Shown: in pieces, positions 30,910 to 39,423 of the stretch
Layout of the letters: every line of letters begins with the position of its first letter
Position numbering within the stretch: position 1 is the first letter of the stretch
NCBI RefSeq assembly: GCF_019396385.1
Contig: NZ_JAHKRN010000003.1
Coordinates: forward strand, 62,001 to 126,000
DNA length: 64,000 bases
Direction: 5' to 3'
Source of the DNA: Nonomuraea harbinensis
GTDB lineage: Bacteria; Actinomycetota; Actinomycetes; Streptosporangiales; Streptosporangiaceae
Made by a program: the position numbers and the translations under genes
The notes under the pieces: generated by a model
The model's database searches: none
The model's input: the letters and a program-made list of their open reading frames with translations, nothing else
Told to the model about the DNA's origin: nothing

Positions 30910-30945
30910 TGTTCGCTATACGAACACACGTTCCTTATGCGAACA
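30910..30945 (-). promoter_or_regulatory. Two tandem GTTCG-N5-CGAAC operators before pcaF
   Basis: Site 1 (30911-30925) is a perfect GTTCG-N5-CGAAC palindrome flanked by T and A (17 bp in all). Site 2 (30930-30944) is GTTCC-N5-CGAAC, one base off, starting 19 bp away. The pattern closely resembles the GTTCG-containing boxes bound by the IclR-family regulators PcaU, PobR and PcaR. Position over the expected promoter and leader fits repression or activation of pcaFIJ. Confidence 0.7.
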
Positions 30946-31050
30946 GTGTGTAGCTTAGCGCAGCACCCGCACCTACCGAAGAGGCATGAGATGTTGCCTT
31001 TGTCAGGGTGTCCGCACTTCCCACCGCGGCACCAGAGGGAGCGCGACACA

Positions 31051-31686
31051 GTGATCTGGGACGGCATCACCCTCCGGCCGGGCCACCACGAGGCCGGGGA
31101 ACGCGACGCGCTCGCCGACGCCGCGCGGCACGGCGACTGGGACGCGGTCTTCGCCCTGCTCGGCGAGCACCCCGGCTGGGTGAACAGCGGCAGACCCGGC
31201 GGCGCGGCCTGGTACGCCCCGTTGCACCAGGCGGCCTGGCGAGGGGCCGCGCCGGAGGTCGTGGAGCGGCTGGTGGCGTTCGGCGCCTGGCGGACGCTGC
31301 GCACCGCCAGCGGGGAGCGTGCCGTGGACGTCGCCCGCCGTAAGGGGCATCGGCACCTGGTCGAACCGCTCACGCCCGCGATCCTCCACCCGGTGCCGGA
31401 GGGCACGCTGGCGACGATCCAGCGCCACTTCCACGGCCTCATCCGCCAGCGCGCCGAGGACCTGGTCACCCTCCACCGGCTCCGGCTGCCCGAGCTGGAG
31501 CCGCTCACCGAGCAGGCGGACCCGTCCTGCTGGTTCCCCGTGCCCGGCATGTACGGCGGGTTCGGCTACCGCCTGGAGCCGCCCGGGCTCGTCGTGGAGA
31601 GCTGGTGTCGCGTGGTGGGCGGGTCGGGGCAGAGGCACGCGATAGACGAGGGCGGCGTACGGCTCCTCGACGAGGGCTTCGTCTGA
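31051..31686 (+). CDS. Ankyrin-repeat-like protein
   Basis: The product has 211 residues. The N-terminal half carries two ankyrin-type units (DALADAARHGDWDAVFALLG and PLHQAAWRGAAPEVVERLVA), which mediate protein binding. The C-terminal half is a globular domain with FPVPGMYGGFGYRL that I do not recognise; similar ankyrin-headed proteins are common in actinomycetes. The GTG at 31051 is preferred; GAGGGAG lies about 10 bases upstream. It is divergent from pcaFIJ and shares its AT-richer promoter region. Confidence 0.75.
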   Translation: MIWDGITLRPGHHEAGERDALADAARHGDWDAVFALLGEHPGWVNSGRPGGAAWYAPLHQAAWRGAAPEVVERLVAFGAWRTLRTASGERAVDVARRKGHRHLVEPLTPAILHPVPEGTLATIQRHFHGLIRQRAEDLVTLHRLRLPELEPLTEQADPSCWFPVPGMYGGFGYRLEPPGLVVESWCRVVGGSGQRHAIDEGGVRLLDEGFV

Positions 31687-31691
31687 GGCGG

Positions 31692-33266
31692 TCAGGGCTT
31701 CGCCGAGCCCGCCAGGGCCGCTTTGTCGACCTTGCCGGTGGCGTTGCGGGGCAGGGTGCCGACCAGGACGATCTCGCGGGGCACCTTGAAGCCGGCCAGC
31801 CGCTCCCGGCAGTGGCCGATCAGGTCCTCCGGCGTGACGGCCAGGCCCGGGCGGGGCACCACGTAGGCCCGCCCCACCTCGCCCATCCGCGCGTCCGGCA
31901 CGCCGGTGACCACGGCTTCGGCGACCGCGTCGTGCCCGGCCAGCGCCTGTTCGACCTCGGCCGGGTAGACGTTGAAGCCGCCGGTCACGTACATGTCCTT
32001 GGAGCGGCCGGTGATGGTGAGGTAGCCGCGCCCGTCGAGCCGGCCGCGGTCGCCGGTGACCAGCCAGCCGTCCCGCACGGCGTCCGCCGTGGCGGCCTCG
32101 TCGCCGAGGTAGCCGAGCATCACGTTGTGGCCGCGCACGAGGATCTCGCCGTCCTCCCCCGCGGGCACCGGCTCGCCGTCGGCGCCGGTCACCCGTACCT
32201 CGACGCCCTCGATGGGCCTGCCCGAGGTGGTGGCCACGGTCCGGTCGTCGTCGTCCACGGAGCAGGCGGTGACCGTGCCGCACGACTCGGTGAGCCCGTA
32301 CGCGGTGACGACCTCGGGGAACAGCTCGGCCCGCATCCGGCGGACCAGCGCGACCGGCACCACCGACGCGCCGGTGACCGCGAGGCGCAGCGACGACAGG
32401 TCGTGCCGCGCGCGTTCCGGGGCGTCGAGCATGGTGATGTAGATGGTCGGCGCGCCGGGCAGGACGGTGATCCGCTCGGCCTCGATCAGCCGCATCGTCT
32501 CGCCCGCCTCGAAGACCGGCTGCAGCACCATGGTGGCGGCCCTGATCAGGCAGGCGAAGACGCCGGCCTTGTAGCCGAAGGAGTGGAAGAGCGGGTTGAC
32601 GATCAGGTAGCGGTCGCCGTGGCGCAGCCCGGTCCTGTCGGCCCAGGCGCGGTTGGTCCTGACGTCCTGGGCGTGGGTGCACATGGCGCCCTTGGAGCGG
32701 CCGGTGGTGCCCGAGGTGAAGAGGATGTCGGCCACGTCGCCGGGCCGGACGGCGGCGGTGCGGGCGTCCAGTTCCTCGTCGCCGGCCGAGGCGCCGGCGG
32801 CGAGGAAGTCCTCCCAGGTGGTGGCGCCCGGACGCGGTCCGGCGTCGTACGTGACAGCGGTCAGGCCGGGCGGGGCCGGGACGTCCGCGCCGGGCGTGAG
32901 GCCGAGCATGGCGAGATAGCCGTTGCCGAGGAAGCCGTCCTCGGTGAAGAGCAGCCGCACGCCGCCGCGGCCGAGCATCCAGCGGGCCTCGTCGCCCTTG
33001 TAGCGGGTGTTGACGGGCACGACGACGGCGCCGGCGGTCAGCGCGCCGAGCGCGGTCACCACCCAGCGGTGGCTGTTGGGCGCCCAGATGCCGATCCGGT
33101 CGCCGTGCCGGACGCCGGCCGCGACGAACGCTTTGGCCGCCTCCCGCACGCGGGCGCCGAGCCGGGCGTAGGTGAGCCGGACCGGGCCGTCGACGACGGC
33201 CTCGGCGTCCGGGTGCTCGCGGACCGCCCGGGCCAGGACGCCGGGGATCGTCAGGTCCTCGTTCAT
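31692..33266 (-). CDS. Acyl-CoA ligase (FadD, steroid-catabolism type)
   Basis: The 524-residue AMP-forming acyl-CoA synthetase has the ATP loop LFTSGTTGRSKGAM, adenylate motif TAYGLTESCGTV, WLVTGDRGRLDGRGYL hinge region and the catalytic lysine in LPRNATGKVDK. It resembles the FadD3/FadD17 group that activates steroid-derived acids. Its ATG overlaps the stop of the Ltp2-like gene (ATGA at 33263-33266), making it the last gene of the ChsH2-ChsH1-Ltp2 operon. The exact acid substrate is unknown. Confidence 0.9.
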   Translation of the reverse strand: MNEDLTIPGVLARAVREHPDAEAVVDGPVRLTYARLGARVREAAKAFVAAGVRHGDRIGIWAPNSHRWVVTALGALTAGAVVVPVNTRYKGDEARWMLGRGGVRLLFTEDGFLGNGYLAMLGLTPGADVPAPPGLTAVTYDAGPRPGATTWEDFLAAGASAGDEELDARTAAVRPGDVADILFTSGTTGRSKGAMCTHAQDVRTNRAWADRTGLRHGDRYLIVNPLFHSFGYKAGVFACLIRAATMVLQPVFEAGETMRLIEAERITVLPGAPTIYITMLDAPERARHDLSSLRLAVTGASVVPVALVRRMRAELFPEVVTAYGLTESCGTVTACSVDDDDRTVATTSGRPIEGVEVRVTGADGEPVPAGEDGEILVRGHNVMLGYLGDEAATADAVRDGWLVTGDRGRLDGRGYLTITGRSKDMYVTGGFNVYPAEVEQALAGHDAVAEAVVTGVPDARMGEVGRAYVVPRPGLAVTPEDLIGHCRERLAGFKVPREIVLVGTLPRNATGKVDKAALAGSAKP

Positions 33267-34438
33267 CGGTCCGTTCCCAGCATCAGGCCGCTGGTCGGCA
33301 CGCCGGTCCCGGCCGTGACGAGGACGTGCCGTACGGACGGGGGCTGGTTCACGGAGGTGCCGCGGACCAGCCGCACGCCCTCGGCGATGCCGTTCATGCC
33401 GTGGATGTACGCCTCGCCGAGCTGGCCGCCGTGGGTGTTGACCGGCAGCCTGCCGCCGACCTCCAGGTGGCCGTCGGCGATGAAGTCCCGGGCCTCGCCC
33501 CTGCCGCAGAAGCCGAGCTCCTCCAGCTGCGGCAGCACCAGCGGCGTGAAGTGGTCGTACAGGACGGCCGCGTCGACGTCGGCGGGGCCGAGCCCGCTCT
33601 GCCCGTAGAGCTGCCGTCCGACCAGGCCCATCTCCGGGATGCCGGTGATCTCGGGACGGTAGTAGCTGGTCATCATGTGCTGGTCGTCGCCGGAGCCCTG
33701 GCCGGCCGCGAGGATGAGCGCGGGCGGGTGCGGCAGGTCGCGGGCGCGTTCGGCGGAGACCACGACCAGGGCCTGGCCGCCGTCGCTCTCCTGGCAGCAG
33801 TCGAGCAGGCGCAGCGGCTCGGCGATCCAGCGCGAGGCCTGGTGGTCGGCGAGGGTGATCGGCCGCCCGTAGAACCAGGCCGCCGGGTTGGTCGCGGCGT
33901 GCTTGCGGTCGACCACGGCGACCCGGCCGAAGTCCTCGCCGGTGGCCTTGTACTCGTGCATGTAACGGCGGGCGAACATGGCCACCCACTGGGCCGGGGT
34001 GAACAGCCCGAACGGGCTGACCCAGGCGAAGGCGGCGTCGTCGGCCCCGGCGCCGGAGGGCGCGTCGGCCCTGCCGAGTCCGAAGCGCTGACCGGACCGT
34101 TCGTTGAAGGCCCGGTAGCAGACGACCACCTCGGCGACGCCGGTCGCCACCGCCATCGCGGCCTGCTGGACGGTGCCGCAGGCCGCGCCGCCGCCGTGCG
34201 GGACGCGGGAGAAGAACCTCAGCTCGCCCATGCCGGTGCTGCGGGCGATGTGGATCTCGGAGCTGGAGTCGGCGGTGAACGTCACCATCCCGTCCACGTC
34301 GGACGGCCGCAGCCCGGCGTCGGCGACGGCGGCGAGCACGGCCTCGCAGGCCAGCCGGAGCTCGCTGCGGCCGGAGTCCTTGGAGAACTCGGTGGCGCCG
34401 ATCCCGGCGATCGCCGCCCGCCCGGACAGCCCGCTCAC
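33263..34438 (-). CDS. Ltp2-like thiolase-fold aldolase (lipid-transfer protein)
   Basis: The 391-residue thiolase-fold protein lacks the usual thiolase nucleophilic Cys context. Conserved pieces are AIAGIGATEFSKDSGRSE, the glycine/HGGGAACGTVQQA region and VNTHGGQLGEAYIHGMNG. In cholesterol catabolism Ltp2 works with the DUF35 part of ChsH2 to remove a propionyl group by retro-aldol cleavage of the 17-hydroxy-20-carboxyl-CoA steroid. The presence of ChsH1/ChsH2 homologues directly upstream supports the same chemistry. The GTG start at 34438 overlaps the ChsH1 stop (GTGA). Confidence 0.9.
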   Translation of the reverse strand: MSGLSGRAAIAGIGATEFSKDSGRSELRLACEAVLAAVADAGLRPSDVDGMVTFTADSSSEIHIARSTGMGELRFFSRVPHGGGAACGTVQQAAMAVATGVAEVVVCYRAFNERSGQRFGLGRADAPSGAGADDAAFAWVSPFGLFTPAQWVAMFARRYMHEYKATGEDFGRVAVVDRKHAATNPAAWFYGRPITLADHQASRWIAEPLRLLDCCQESDGGQALVVVSAERARDLPHPPALILAAGQGSGDDQHMMTSYYRPEITGIPEMGLVGRQLYGQSGLGPADVDAAVLYDHFTPLVLPQLEELGFCGRGEARDFIADGHLEVGGRLPVNTHGGQLGEAYIHGMNGIAEGVRLVRGTSVNQPPSVRHVLVTAGTGVPTSGLMLGTDR

Positions 34439-34860
34439 GACTCCGCCCCGCCCGGCAGCCGCACCGCGACGGTGCCGGTGACGTGCGCGCCGAGGCGGTT
34501 GGCGCCGCGTACGGCGATCTCGACCCGGCGGTCCTCGTCGTGCTTGGCGGTGACCGTCCCGGTCAGCACCATGGTGTCACCGGGGTAGTTGGGCGCGCCG
34601 AGCCTGATCTTGATGGCCTTGACCTCGGCGGCCGGTCCCGCCCATTCCGTGACGTACCGGTCGATGAGGCCGTTGGTGGTCAGGATGTTCATGAACACGT
34701 CCGGGGAGCCGCGCTCGGCGGCCAGGCCGGGGTCGTGGTGCACGTCCTGGTAATCACGACTGGCGATCGCCGTCGCCACGATCAGCGTGCGGGTCAGCGG
34801 GACGGGCAGCTCGGGCAGCGTCTCGCCGACCGTCACCTCGTCGTACGCGCGGCTCCTCAT
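34435..34860 (-). CDS. MaoC-like enoyl-CoA hydratase subunit (ChsH1-like)
   Basis: The 141-residue single hot-dog protein carries the hydratase motif as SRDYQDVHHDPGLAAERG, supplying the catalytic Asp and His. In the ChsH1-ChsH2 complex this is the subunit that holds the working active site for hydrating the steroid 17(20)-ene-CoA. The ATG at 34860 overlaps the stop of the DUF35 fusion gene. Small size and neighbours fit a heteromeric hydratase rather than a fatty-acid enzyme. Confidence 0.88.
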   Translation of the reverse strand: MRSRAYDEVTVGETLPELPVPLTRTLIVATAIASRDYQDVHHDPGLAAERGSPDVFMNILTTNGLIDRYVTEWAGPAAEVKAIKIRLGAPNYPGDTMVLTGTVTAKHDEDRRVEIAVRGANRLGAHVTGTVAVRLPGGAES

Positions 34861-35813
34861 GCCGTCACCGGCCGGAACACCGGGAGCGACAGCTCCGGGT
34901 CCGGGTCGAGCCATTCGAGGGCGACCGGCATGTCGATCTCGACCTCCTCGGGGGCGACGCCGACCAGGTTGGTGACGAGCCTGGTGCCTTCCTCCAGTTC
35001 CACGAGCGCAACCACGTACGGGGGCTCGAAGGCCGGGTGGCGCGGGTGGTGGCTGACCACGTAGCTGTAGACGCGTCCCCGGCCGGACGCCTCGGCGGTG
35101 TCCCATCCGTACGAGCCGCACCGCGGGCAGCAGGGGCCGGGCGGGTGGCGCAGGGCGCCGCAGGCGTCGCAGCGCTGGATGACCAGGCGGTGCTCCCGCG
35201 CGGCCTCGAACCAGAACGCGTTGTCCCGGTTGACGGCGGGCCGCGGGCGCAGGGCCGCCGGCTCCCGGCCTCCGGGCGGCGTCCGAGCGGGGCGGAACCA
35301 CAGCATGCGCCAGCGCTGGACGGCCACGGTCTCGCCGTGCTGGTCCAGGTACGTGCGCTCGGTGGTCACGAAGCGCCCGGCGCCGAGCGCGGTCTTCTTC
35401 TCCGGCGAGATCGACTCGATGATCTCACGCACCCCGACGTGGTCGCCCACGGTCAGCTCCCGGTGGAAGGCGAACTCCGAGTCCGTCGCCACCACCGAGG
35501 TGTAGCCGCCCTCGGCCAGCAGCGCGATCAGCTCGCCCAGGCCGGACCCGTCGTCCTGCCCGGCGGTCGCGGCGGCGTACCCGCGCATGGTCCAGGCCTG
35601 CATCATCGAGGCGGGGGCGACGATCCCGGCGCGGCCGGTCCGGCGGGCGGCCTCCTCGTCGAGGTAGACGGGGTTGCGGTCGCCCATCGCCTCCACCCAG
35701 TGGCGGATCATCGGCACGTTGACCGGGTCGGGTCCGGGCCGCGGCGGCGCCGCCTCCCGGCCGGCGAACTCCCCCAGCCGTTTCTCGTAACCGTCCTGCT
35801 CTGTCTGGGCCAA
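34857..35813 (-). CDS. MaoC-DUF35 fusion protein (ChsH2-like)
   Basis: In this 318-residue fusion residues 1-175 are a MaoC/hot-dog domain whose hydratase motif is degraded (AMGDRNPVYLD: Tyr replaces the catalytic His). Residues 185-318 are a DUF35 domain: a rubredoxin-like zinc ribbon (CDACGALRHPPGPCCPRCGS) and an OB fold. This is the ChsH2 architecture: the MaoC part pairs with ChsH1 and the DUF35 part docks the Ltp2 aldolase. The start is TTG at 35813 with GGGAGGG upstream. It is the first gene of the four-gene operon. Confidence 0.88.
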   Translation of the reverse strand: MAQTEQDGYEKRLGEFAGREAAPPRPGPDPVNVPMIRHWVEAMGDRNPVYLDEEAARRTGRAGIVAPASMMQAWTMRGYAAATAGQDDGSGLGELIALLAEGGYTSVVATDSEFAFHRELTVGDHVGVREIIESISPEKKTALGAGRFVTTERTYLDQHGETVAVQRWRMLWFRPARTPPGGREPAALRPRPAVNRDNAFWFEAAREHRLVIQRCDACGALRHPPGPCCPRCGSYGWDTAEASGRGRVYSYVVSHHPRHPAFEPPYVVALVELEEGTRLVTNLVGVAPEEVEIDMPVALEWLDPDPELSLPVFRPVTA

Positions 35814-35906
35814 CGGGGTCCCTCCCTGAGCAACGCCTGCCGGCCTCCGACGTTAACCATCCGGGAGCCCCGGCAGGAGGGCGAATCCCGCTGAACGGGA
35901 GCGACG

Positions 35907-36515
35907 TCAGGCGTTCGAGCGACCGGCGAGCAGGAGGCGGCAGGCGATGCGCAGGTCGCCCTCCATCCGGGGGATCGGCAGCCGCCCGTTGAGCCCGGAC
36001 TGCAGCACTCCGTACCAGCACTGGACGAGCAGCCGCACCAGCGTGACGTCCATCGGGGTGGGCTCGTCGACGGCCAGCGTCCGTAGGATGATGTCGCGGG
36101 AGGTGTCCTCGACGCGCGCGGCGTCGGCGACCACGGACGGGTTGGCGGTGCTGGCCGACTGGAGCATCGCGGCGGCCAGCGCGGGCCGGCGCAGGAGCTG
36201 GCGGCTGGCCTGGACGAGCACGTCGGCGACCGCGTCCTCGGGGCTGGTGGCGGGCTCCGGGCGGCCGATGCTCTCGCTGAACCGGTCGATCTGCTCGGCC
36301 AGCACCGCGGTGAACAGGTGGGTCTTGGACGGGAAGTAGCGGTAGAGGGTGGCGATGGCGACCCCAGCCTCCTTGGCCACCTCGTGCATCTGCACGCGCT
36401 CCAGGCCCCTGTCGGCGCCGATCCGCGCCGCCGCTCCGAGGATGCGCAGGTGGCGGGCCCGCTGCTCCGGCGAGCTGGGCTCGGCCGGTGTCCTGACCTC
36501 GGCGATCCTCGGCAC
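35907..36515 (-). CDS. TetR-family regulator (KstR-like)
   Basis: The 202-residue repressor has its helix-turn-helix at about residues 30-75, with VQMHEVAKEAGVAIATLYRYFPSKTHLF, strongly reminiscent of KstR, which controls cholesterol genes in mycobacteria and responds to steroid acyl-CoA. The C-terminal ligand domain ends LLLAGRSNA. It sits upstream of the ChsH/Ltp2 operon and divergent from the HsaB-like reductase. The control of both is inferred from position. The GTG start at 36515 is preceded by GGGGGGCGAAG. Confidence 0.88.
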   Translation of the reverse strand: MPRIAEVRTPAEPSSPEQRARHLRILGAAARIGADRGLERVQMHEVAKEAGVAIATLYRYFPSKTHLFTAVLAEQIDRFSESIGRPEPATSPEDAVADVLVQASRQLLRRPALAAAMLQSASTANPSVVADAARVEDTSRDIILRTLAVDEPTPMDVTLVRLLVQCWYGVLQSGLNGRLPIPRMEGDLRIACRLLLAGRSNA

Positions 36516-36584
36516 CTTCGCCCCCCGACCGGTCTGTGGGATGGCACGACCCTACACACCCGCGCGCCCGTGGACCTGGGAGTC

Positions 36585-36613
36585 TTCCACTCAACGGGAT
36601 CCCGGGGGTGGAA
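36585..36613. promoter_or_regulatory. Candidate TetR operator between regulator and flavin reductase
   Basis: TTCCAC (36585-36590) and GTGGAA (36608-36613) are inverted around the palindromic core CGGGATCCCG (36595-36604). The dyad lies in the 152-bp divergent gap, typical for a TetR autoregulatory site. It does not match the AACnnGTT core of mycobacterial KstR boxes. Confidence 0.45.
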
Positions 36614-36667
36614 TGCCGGAGGGGGGTTTGTAGGTTCGAGTCGTCAAGCGCACGTTGAGGGGAAGCG

Positions 36668-37225
36668 ATGACAGCCGAGTTCGCCGACGCCGAACCCCTG
36701 ATCGACCCACCTACCACGGCCGAGTTCCGCAGGGCGATGGGCATGTTCGCCAGCGGGGTGACCGTGGTCACCGGCCTCGACGACGGCGAGCCGGTCGGGT
36801 TCACCTGCCAGTCGTTCGCGTCGGTGTCGCTGGAGCCGCCGCTGATCCTGTTCTGCGCCGATCACCGGGGGCGCGCCTGGCCGCGCATCAGGAAGAGCGG
36901 CCGCTTCTGCGTGAACGTGCTGGGCGAGGACCAGGTCGAGCTCTGCGGCCGGTTCGGGTCCAGCACCGGCGGGAAGTTCGACGGCCTCGGCTGGGATCTG
37001 TCCCGCTGGGGCGTCCCCGCCCTGCGCGACGTGCTGCTGCGGGTGCACGGCGAGGTGCGCGACGTGCACGTCGCGGGCGACCACGACGTGGTCATCGGTC
37101 TGGTACGGGAGCTCGAACCGGTCACCGAGCAGCAGCCGATGCTGTTCTACCGCGGCCGGTTCGGTCTCGGCGAGCGCCGGCCCGGTGAGCCCGGCGCCAA
37201 CCTGTGGAGCTGGGGCGACTACTGA
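36668..37225 (+). CDS. Flavin reductase (HsaB-like component)
   Basis: The 185-residue short-chain flavin reductase has FRRAMGMFASGVTVVTG, VGFTCQSFASVSLEPPLILFC and RFCVNVLGEDQ. It closely follows the pattern of HsaB, the NADH:FMN reductase that feeds reduced flavin to the steroid-ring hydroxylase HsaA. No hydroxylase partner is adjacent, so the oxygenase it serves must be encoded elsewhere. The ATG at 36668 has GGGGAAGC upstream. It is divergent from the KstR-like gene. Confidence 0.87.
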   Translation: MTAEFADAEPLIDPPTTAEFRRAMGMFASGVTVVTGLDDGEPVGFTCQSFASVSLEPPLILFCADHRGRAWPRIRKSGRFCVNVLGEDQVELCGRFGSSTGGKFDGLGWDLSRWGVPALRDVLLRVHGEVRDVHVAGDHDVVIGLVRELEPVTEQQPMLFYRGRFGLGERRPGEPGANLWSWGDY

Positions 37226-37306
37226 GTCCGGCCCGCGAACCCCTGGACAGGAGCAAGGACCGGCGCACGACGACCGTTCGGGCAGGAGCGTGGGCTGCCG
37301 CGGGGA

Positions 37307-38122
37307 TCAGGATCGGTCGCCTCGTCCGGCGGTGAGCAGCCGGTCGATCGGTCCGGGGAGCCGTCCCCGGTGCGGCACGCGGGCGGCGTGCCGGAACGGC
37401 TCCGGCTCGGGGAACAGCGCGCGCGACGTCTGACGCGCGGCGTCGCGCACCAGCGGCGCCACCCGCTCCAGCGGCGCGCGGGAGTCGCCCGCCAGCGAGA
37501 TGGCCGCGACCGGCCCCTCGGGCCCGCGGATCGCCGCCGCGACCGACGTGATGCCGGGGAAGCAGTCGCCGCGTTCGAAGGCCAGCCCGCGGCGCTGCCG
37601 GACGCGGTGCAGCTCCTGGTGCAGCGAGCCGGGGTCGCCGATGAGCGCCTCCACCCGTTCCGGCTCCAGCCAGGCGAGGATCGCCCGGCCGAGCGCGGTG
37701 GCGCGGGCGGGCGCCCGGCCGCCGACCCTGGACGGCACCGACCGCGCGAACGGGCCGCCGGCCTTGTCCAGGAAGCGCACGTCGGCACCGTCGAGGACCG
37801 CGAGGTGGACGACCAGGCCGGTGCTCAGCTGGAGCTCGTGCAGCAGCGGCGCGGCGGCCTCGCGGATCCGGCCGTGGCCGCCGTCGCCGCCGAGCCCGAG
37901 CGCGCGCCGGCCCAGGCGGTAGCCGGACGAGGTGTGCTCCAGCCAGTCGAGCCTGACGAGCTGGTCGAGGATGCGGTGCGCGGTGGAGCGCGGCAGCCGG
38001 GTGCGGCGGGCGACGTCCTCCAGGGTGAGGAGGGCGGCGCGGCCGGCGAACGCGTCCATGATGAGCGTCATCCGCTCGACCATGGACGGCGGCGGCTCCG
38101 CGCCCGCGTTGAGAGGGGTCAT
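37307..38122 (-). CDS. IclR-family transcriptional regulator
   Basis: The 271-residue regulator has an N-terminal winged helix (LLTLEDVARRTRLPRSTAHRILDQLVRLDWLE, about residues 25-65) and a C-terminal effector-binding domain (LVVHLAVLDGADVRFLDK... to SLAGDSRAP). IclR proteins often sense aromatic acids or their breakdown products. The ATG at 38122 has GGGAGGTG just upstream; a longer frame is open but less likely. It is next to the ABC importer operon, and is the only IclR gene in the window, so it is a candidate reader of the GTTCG-N5-CGAAC sites before pcaF 7 kb away. Confidence 0.92.
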   Translation of the reverse strand: MTPLNAGAEPPPSMVERMTLIMDAFAGRAALLTLEDVARRTRLPRSTAHRILDQLVRLDWLEHTSSGYRLGRRALGLGGDGGHGRIREAAAPLLHELQLSTGLVVHLAVLDGADVRFLDKAGGPFARSVPSRVGGRAPARATALGRAILAWLEPERVEALIGDPGSLHQELHRVRQRRGLAFERGDCFPGITSVAAAIRGPEGPVAAISLAGDSRAPLERVAPLVRDAARQTSRALFPEPEPFRHAARVPHRGRLPGPIDRLLTAGRGDRS

Positions 38123-38186
38123 CACACCTCCCAAATCTGAAATGAATTCTTGCGTGGACCCTAACAACGGGACGTACCCGTGGGAA

Positions 38187-38212
38187 GGCCCGGCGCCGTC
38201 ACGCGCCGGGCC
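38187..38212 (-). terminator. Hairpin terminator after the ABC importer operon
   Basis: A perfect 10-bp stem (38187-38196 with 38203-38212) with a 6-base loop lies 17 bp beyond the stop of the binding-protein gene, between it and the IclR gene. Confidence 0.75.
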
Positions 38213-38228
38213 CGGGACACCCGTGGGG

Positions 38229-39389
38229 TCAGGAGGCGCTGTGGCCCACCGCCCTCGCGTAGAACGAGCGGTCCACGTACCGGTCCTCCGCGATGACGTC
38301 CGCGTACTTCACGGTCTTGAAGGCGATGAACACCTTCTGCTCCGACTCGCCGGTCCCCTGGCGGATCTCCCAGTCGAAGGTGAGCGACGGCGTGCGGGTC
38401 AGCGAGTCGCGCGGCTGCTGGGTGCCCTCCGCCATGGCGTCCAGCACCTTGTCGTCCTTGATGTAGTCGCCGTCCAGGTAGGTGTTGACCGTGCGGATGT
38501 ACGCGCGGACGAACGCCTGGAGCACCTCGGGCCGCTCCTCGATCATCGACTTGCCCGCGTAGAAGCCGCCGAGCGTCTCGCCCGCCGGCTGCCCGCCGAC
38601 GAGCACGTAGCTGTCCGGCTGGTCGGCCGCGGTCAGCCAGTACGGGTCCAGCAGCCAGGCGGTGTCGATGGCCTTGTTGGACAGCGCGGTCATCAGGTCG
38701 GCGGCCGGGAGCTGCTTGATCTCCATGTCCCCCAGCGTGATGCCGTGCTCGCGCAGGGCCTTGTCCATCGGGTAGGCGATCGCGGAGGCGGCGCCCACGG
38801 TGGAGCCGAGGGTCTTGCCCTTCAGCTCCTTCAGGTCCGGATCGGCCGGATCGGAGAAGATGTCGCGGCGGGCCCACAGCCCGGTCTGCGGCTGGGACAG
38901 GTCGGCCGCCTTCGGCTCGACGAAGTTGCCCAGCACCCACTTGATGTCCAGCCCCTGGCTGACCGCGTTGAACAGGCCCGCCTCGGTGCCGCCGTACGAG
39001 ACGTCCACCCGGCCGGCGGCGAGCTGCGGCATCGCGTCGGCGAACGGCAGGACGGAGAACTCGATCTTCAGGTTCTCCTTCTCGAACTCGCCCTGCGCCA
39101 TCCCGACGAAGATCGGCGCGAGGCTGCTGGAGCGGGACGCGGAGGTCATGCGGATGGTCGCGGGCTCCTTGAGCGGCTGCGCCTCGGGAGTGCCCGCCTC
39201 GCACCGGGCGATCTTGCGGTCCGGGCTCAGGTCGGCGGGGTCGACGTACGAGTCCGGCCCGCAGCCCTCGACGGGCACGACCGCGCCGAGGTCGGTGGCG
39301 GGCGCGGCCGACGGCTCCCCGCCGCCACCGCCGCACGCCGCGGCGGACAGTAACAGCAGCGCGGCGCCCAGGACGCGGAATCTGGACAT
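38229..39389 (-). CDS. ABC transporter substrate-binding lipoprotein (SsuA/TauA/NMT1-like)
   Basis: The 386-residue lipoprotein has a signal peptide ending in AAAC (lipidated Cys19) and a Gly-rich linker. A periplasmic-binding type II fold (about 65-386) includes SLAPIFVGMAQGEFEKENL, FADAMPQLAAGRVDVSYGG and LKGKTLGSTVGAASAIAYPM. This family binds sulfonates, nitrate, thiamine precursors or aromatic acids; the ligand cannot be named. ATG at 39389 gives the best signal peptide. The permease gene is 34 bp upstream. Confidence 0.92.
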   Translation of the reverse strand: MSRFRVLGAALLLLSAAACGGGGGEPSAAPATDLGAVVPVEGCGPDSYVDPADLSPDRKIARCEAGTPEAQPLKEPATIRMTSASRSSSLAPIFVGMAQGEFEKENLKIEFSVLPFADAMPQLAAGRVDVSYGGTEAGLFNAVSQGLDIKWVLGNFVEPKAADLSQPQTGLWARRDIFSDPADPDLKELKGKTLGSTVGAASAIAYPMDKALREHGITLGDMEIKQLPAADLMTALSNKAIDTAWLLDPYWLTAADQPDSYVLVGGQPAGETLGGFYAGKSMIEERPEVLQAFVRAYIRTVNTYLDGDYIKDDKVLDAMAEGTQQPRDSLTRTPSLTFDWEIRQGTGESEQKVFIAFKTVKYADVIAEDRYVDRSFYARAVGHSAS

Positions 39390-39423
39390 GGGTTCCTCCA
39401 GGATGAACATGCGGAAGGGGGGG

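Noticed and set aside
36625..36660. GGTTCGAGTC resembling a tRNA T-arm.
   Set aside because: No acceptor, D or anticodon arm surrounds it; it lies in the TetR/flavin-reductase promoter gap.
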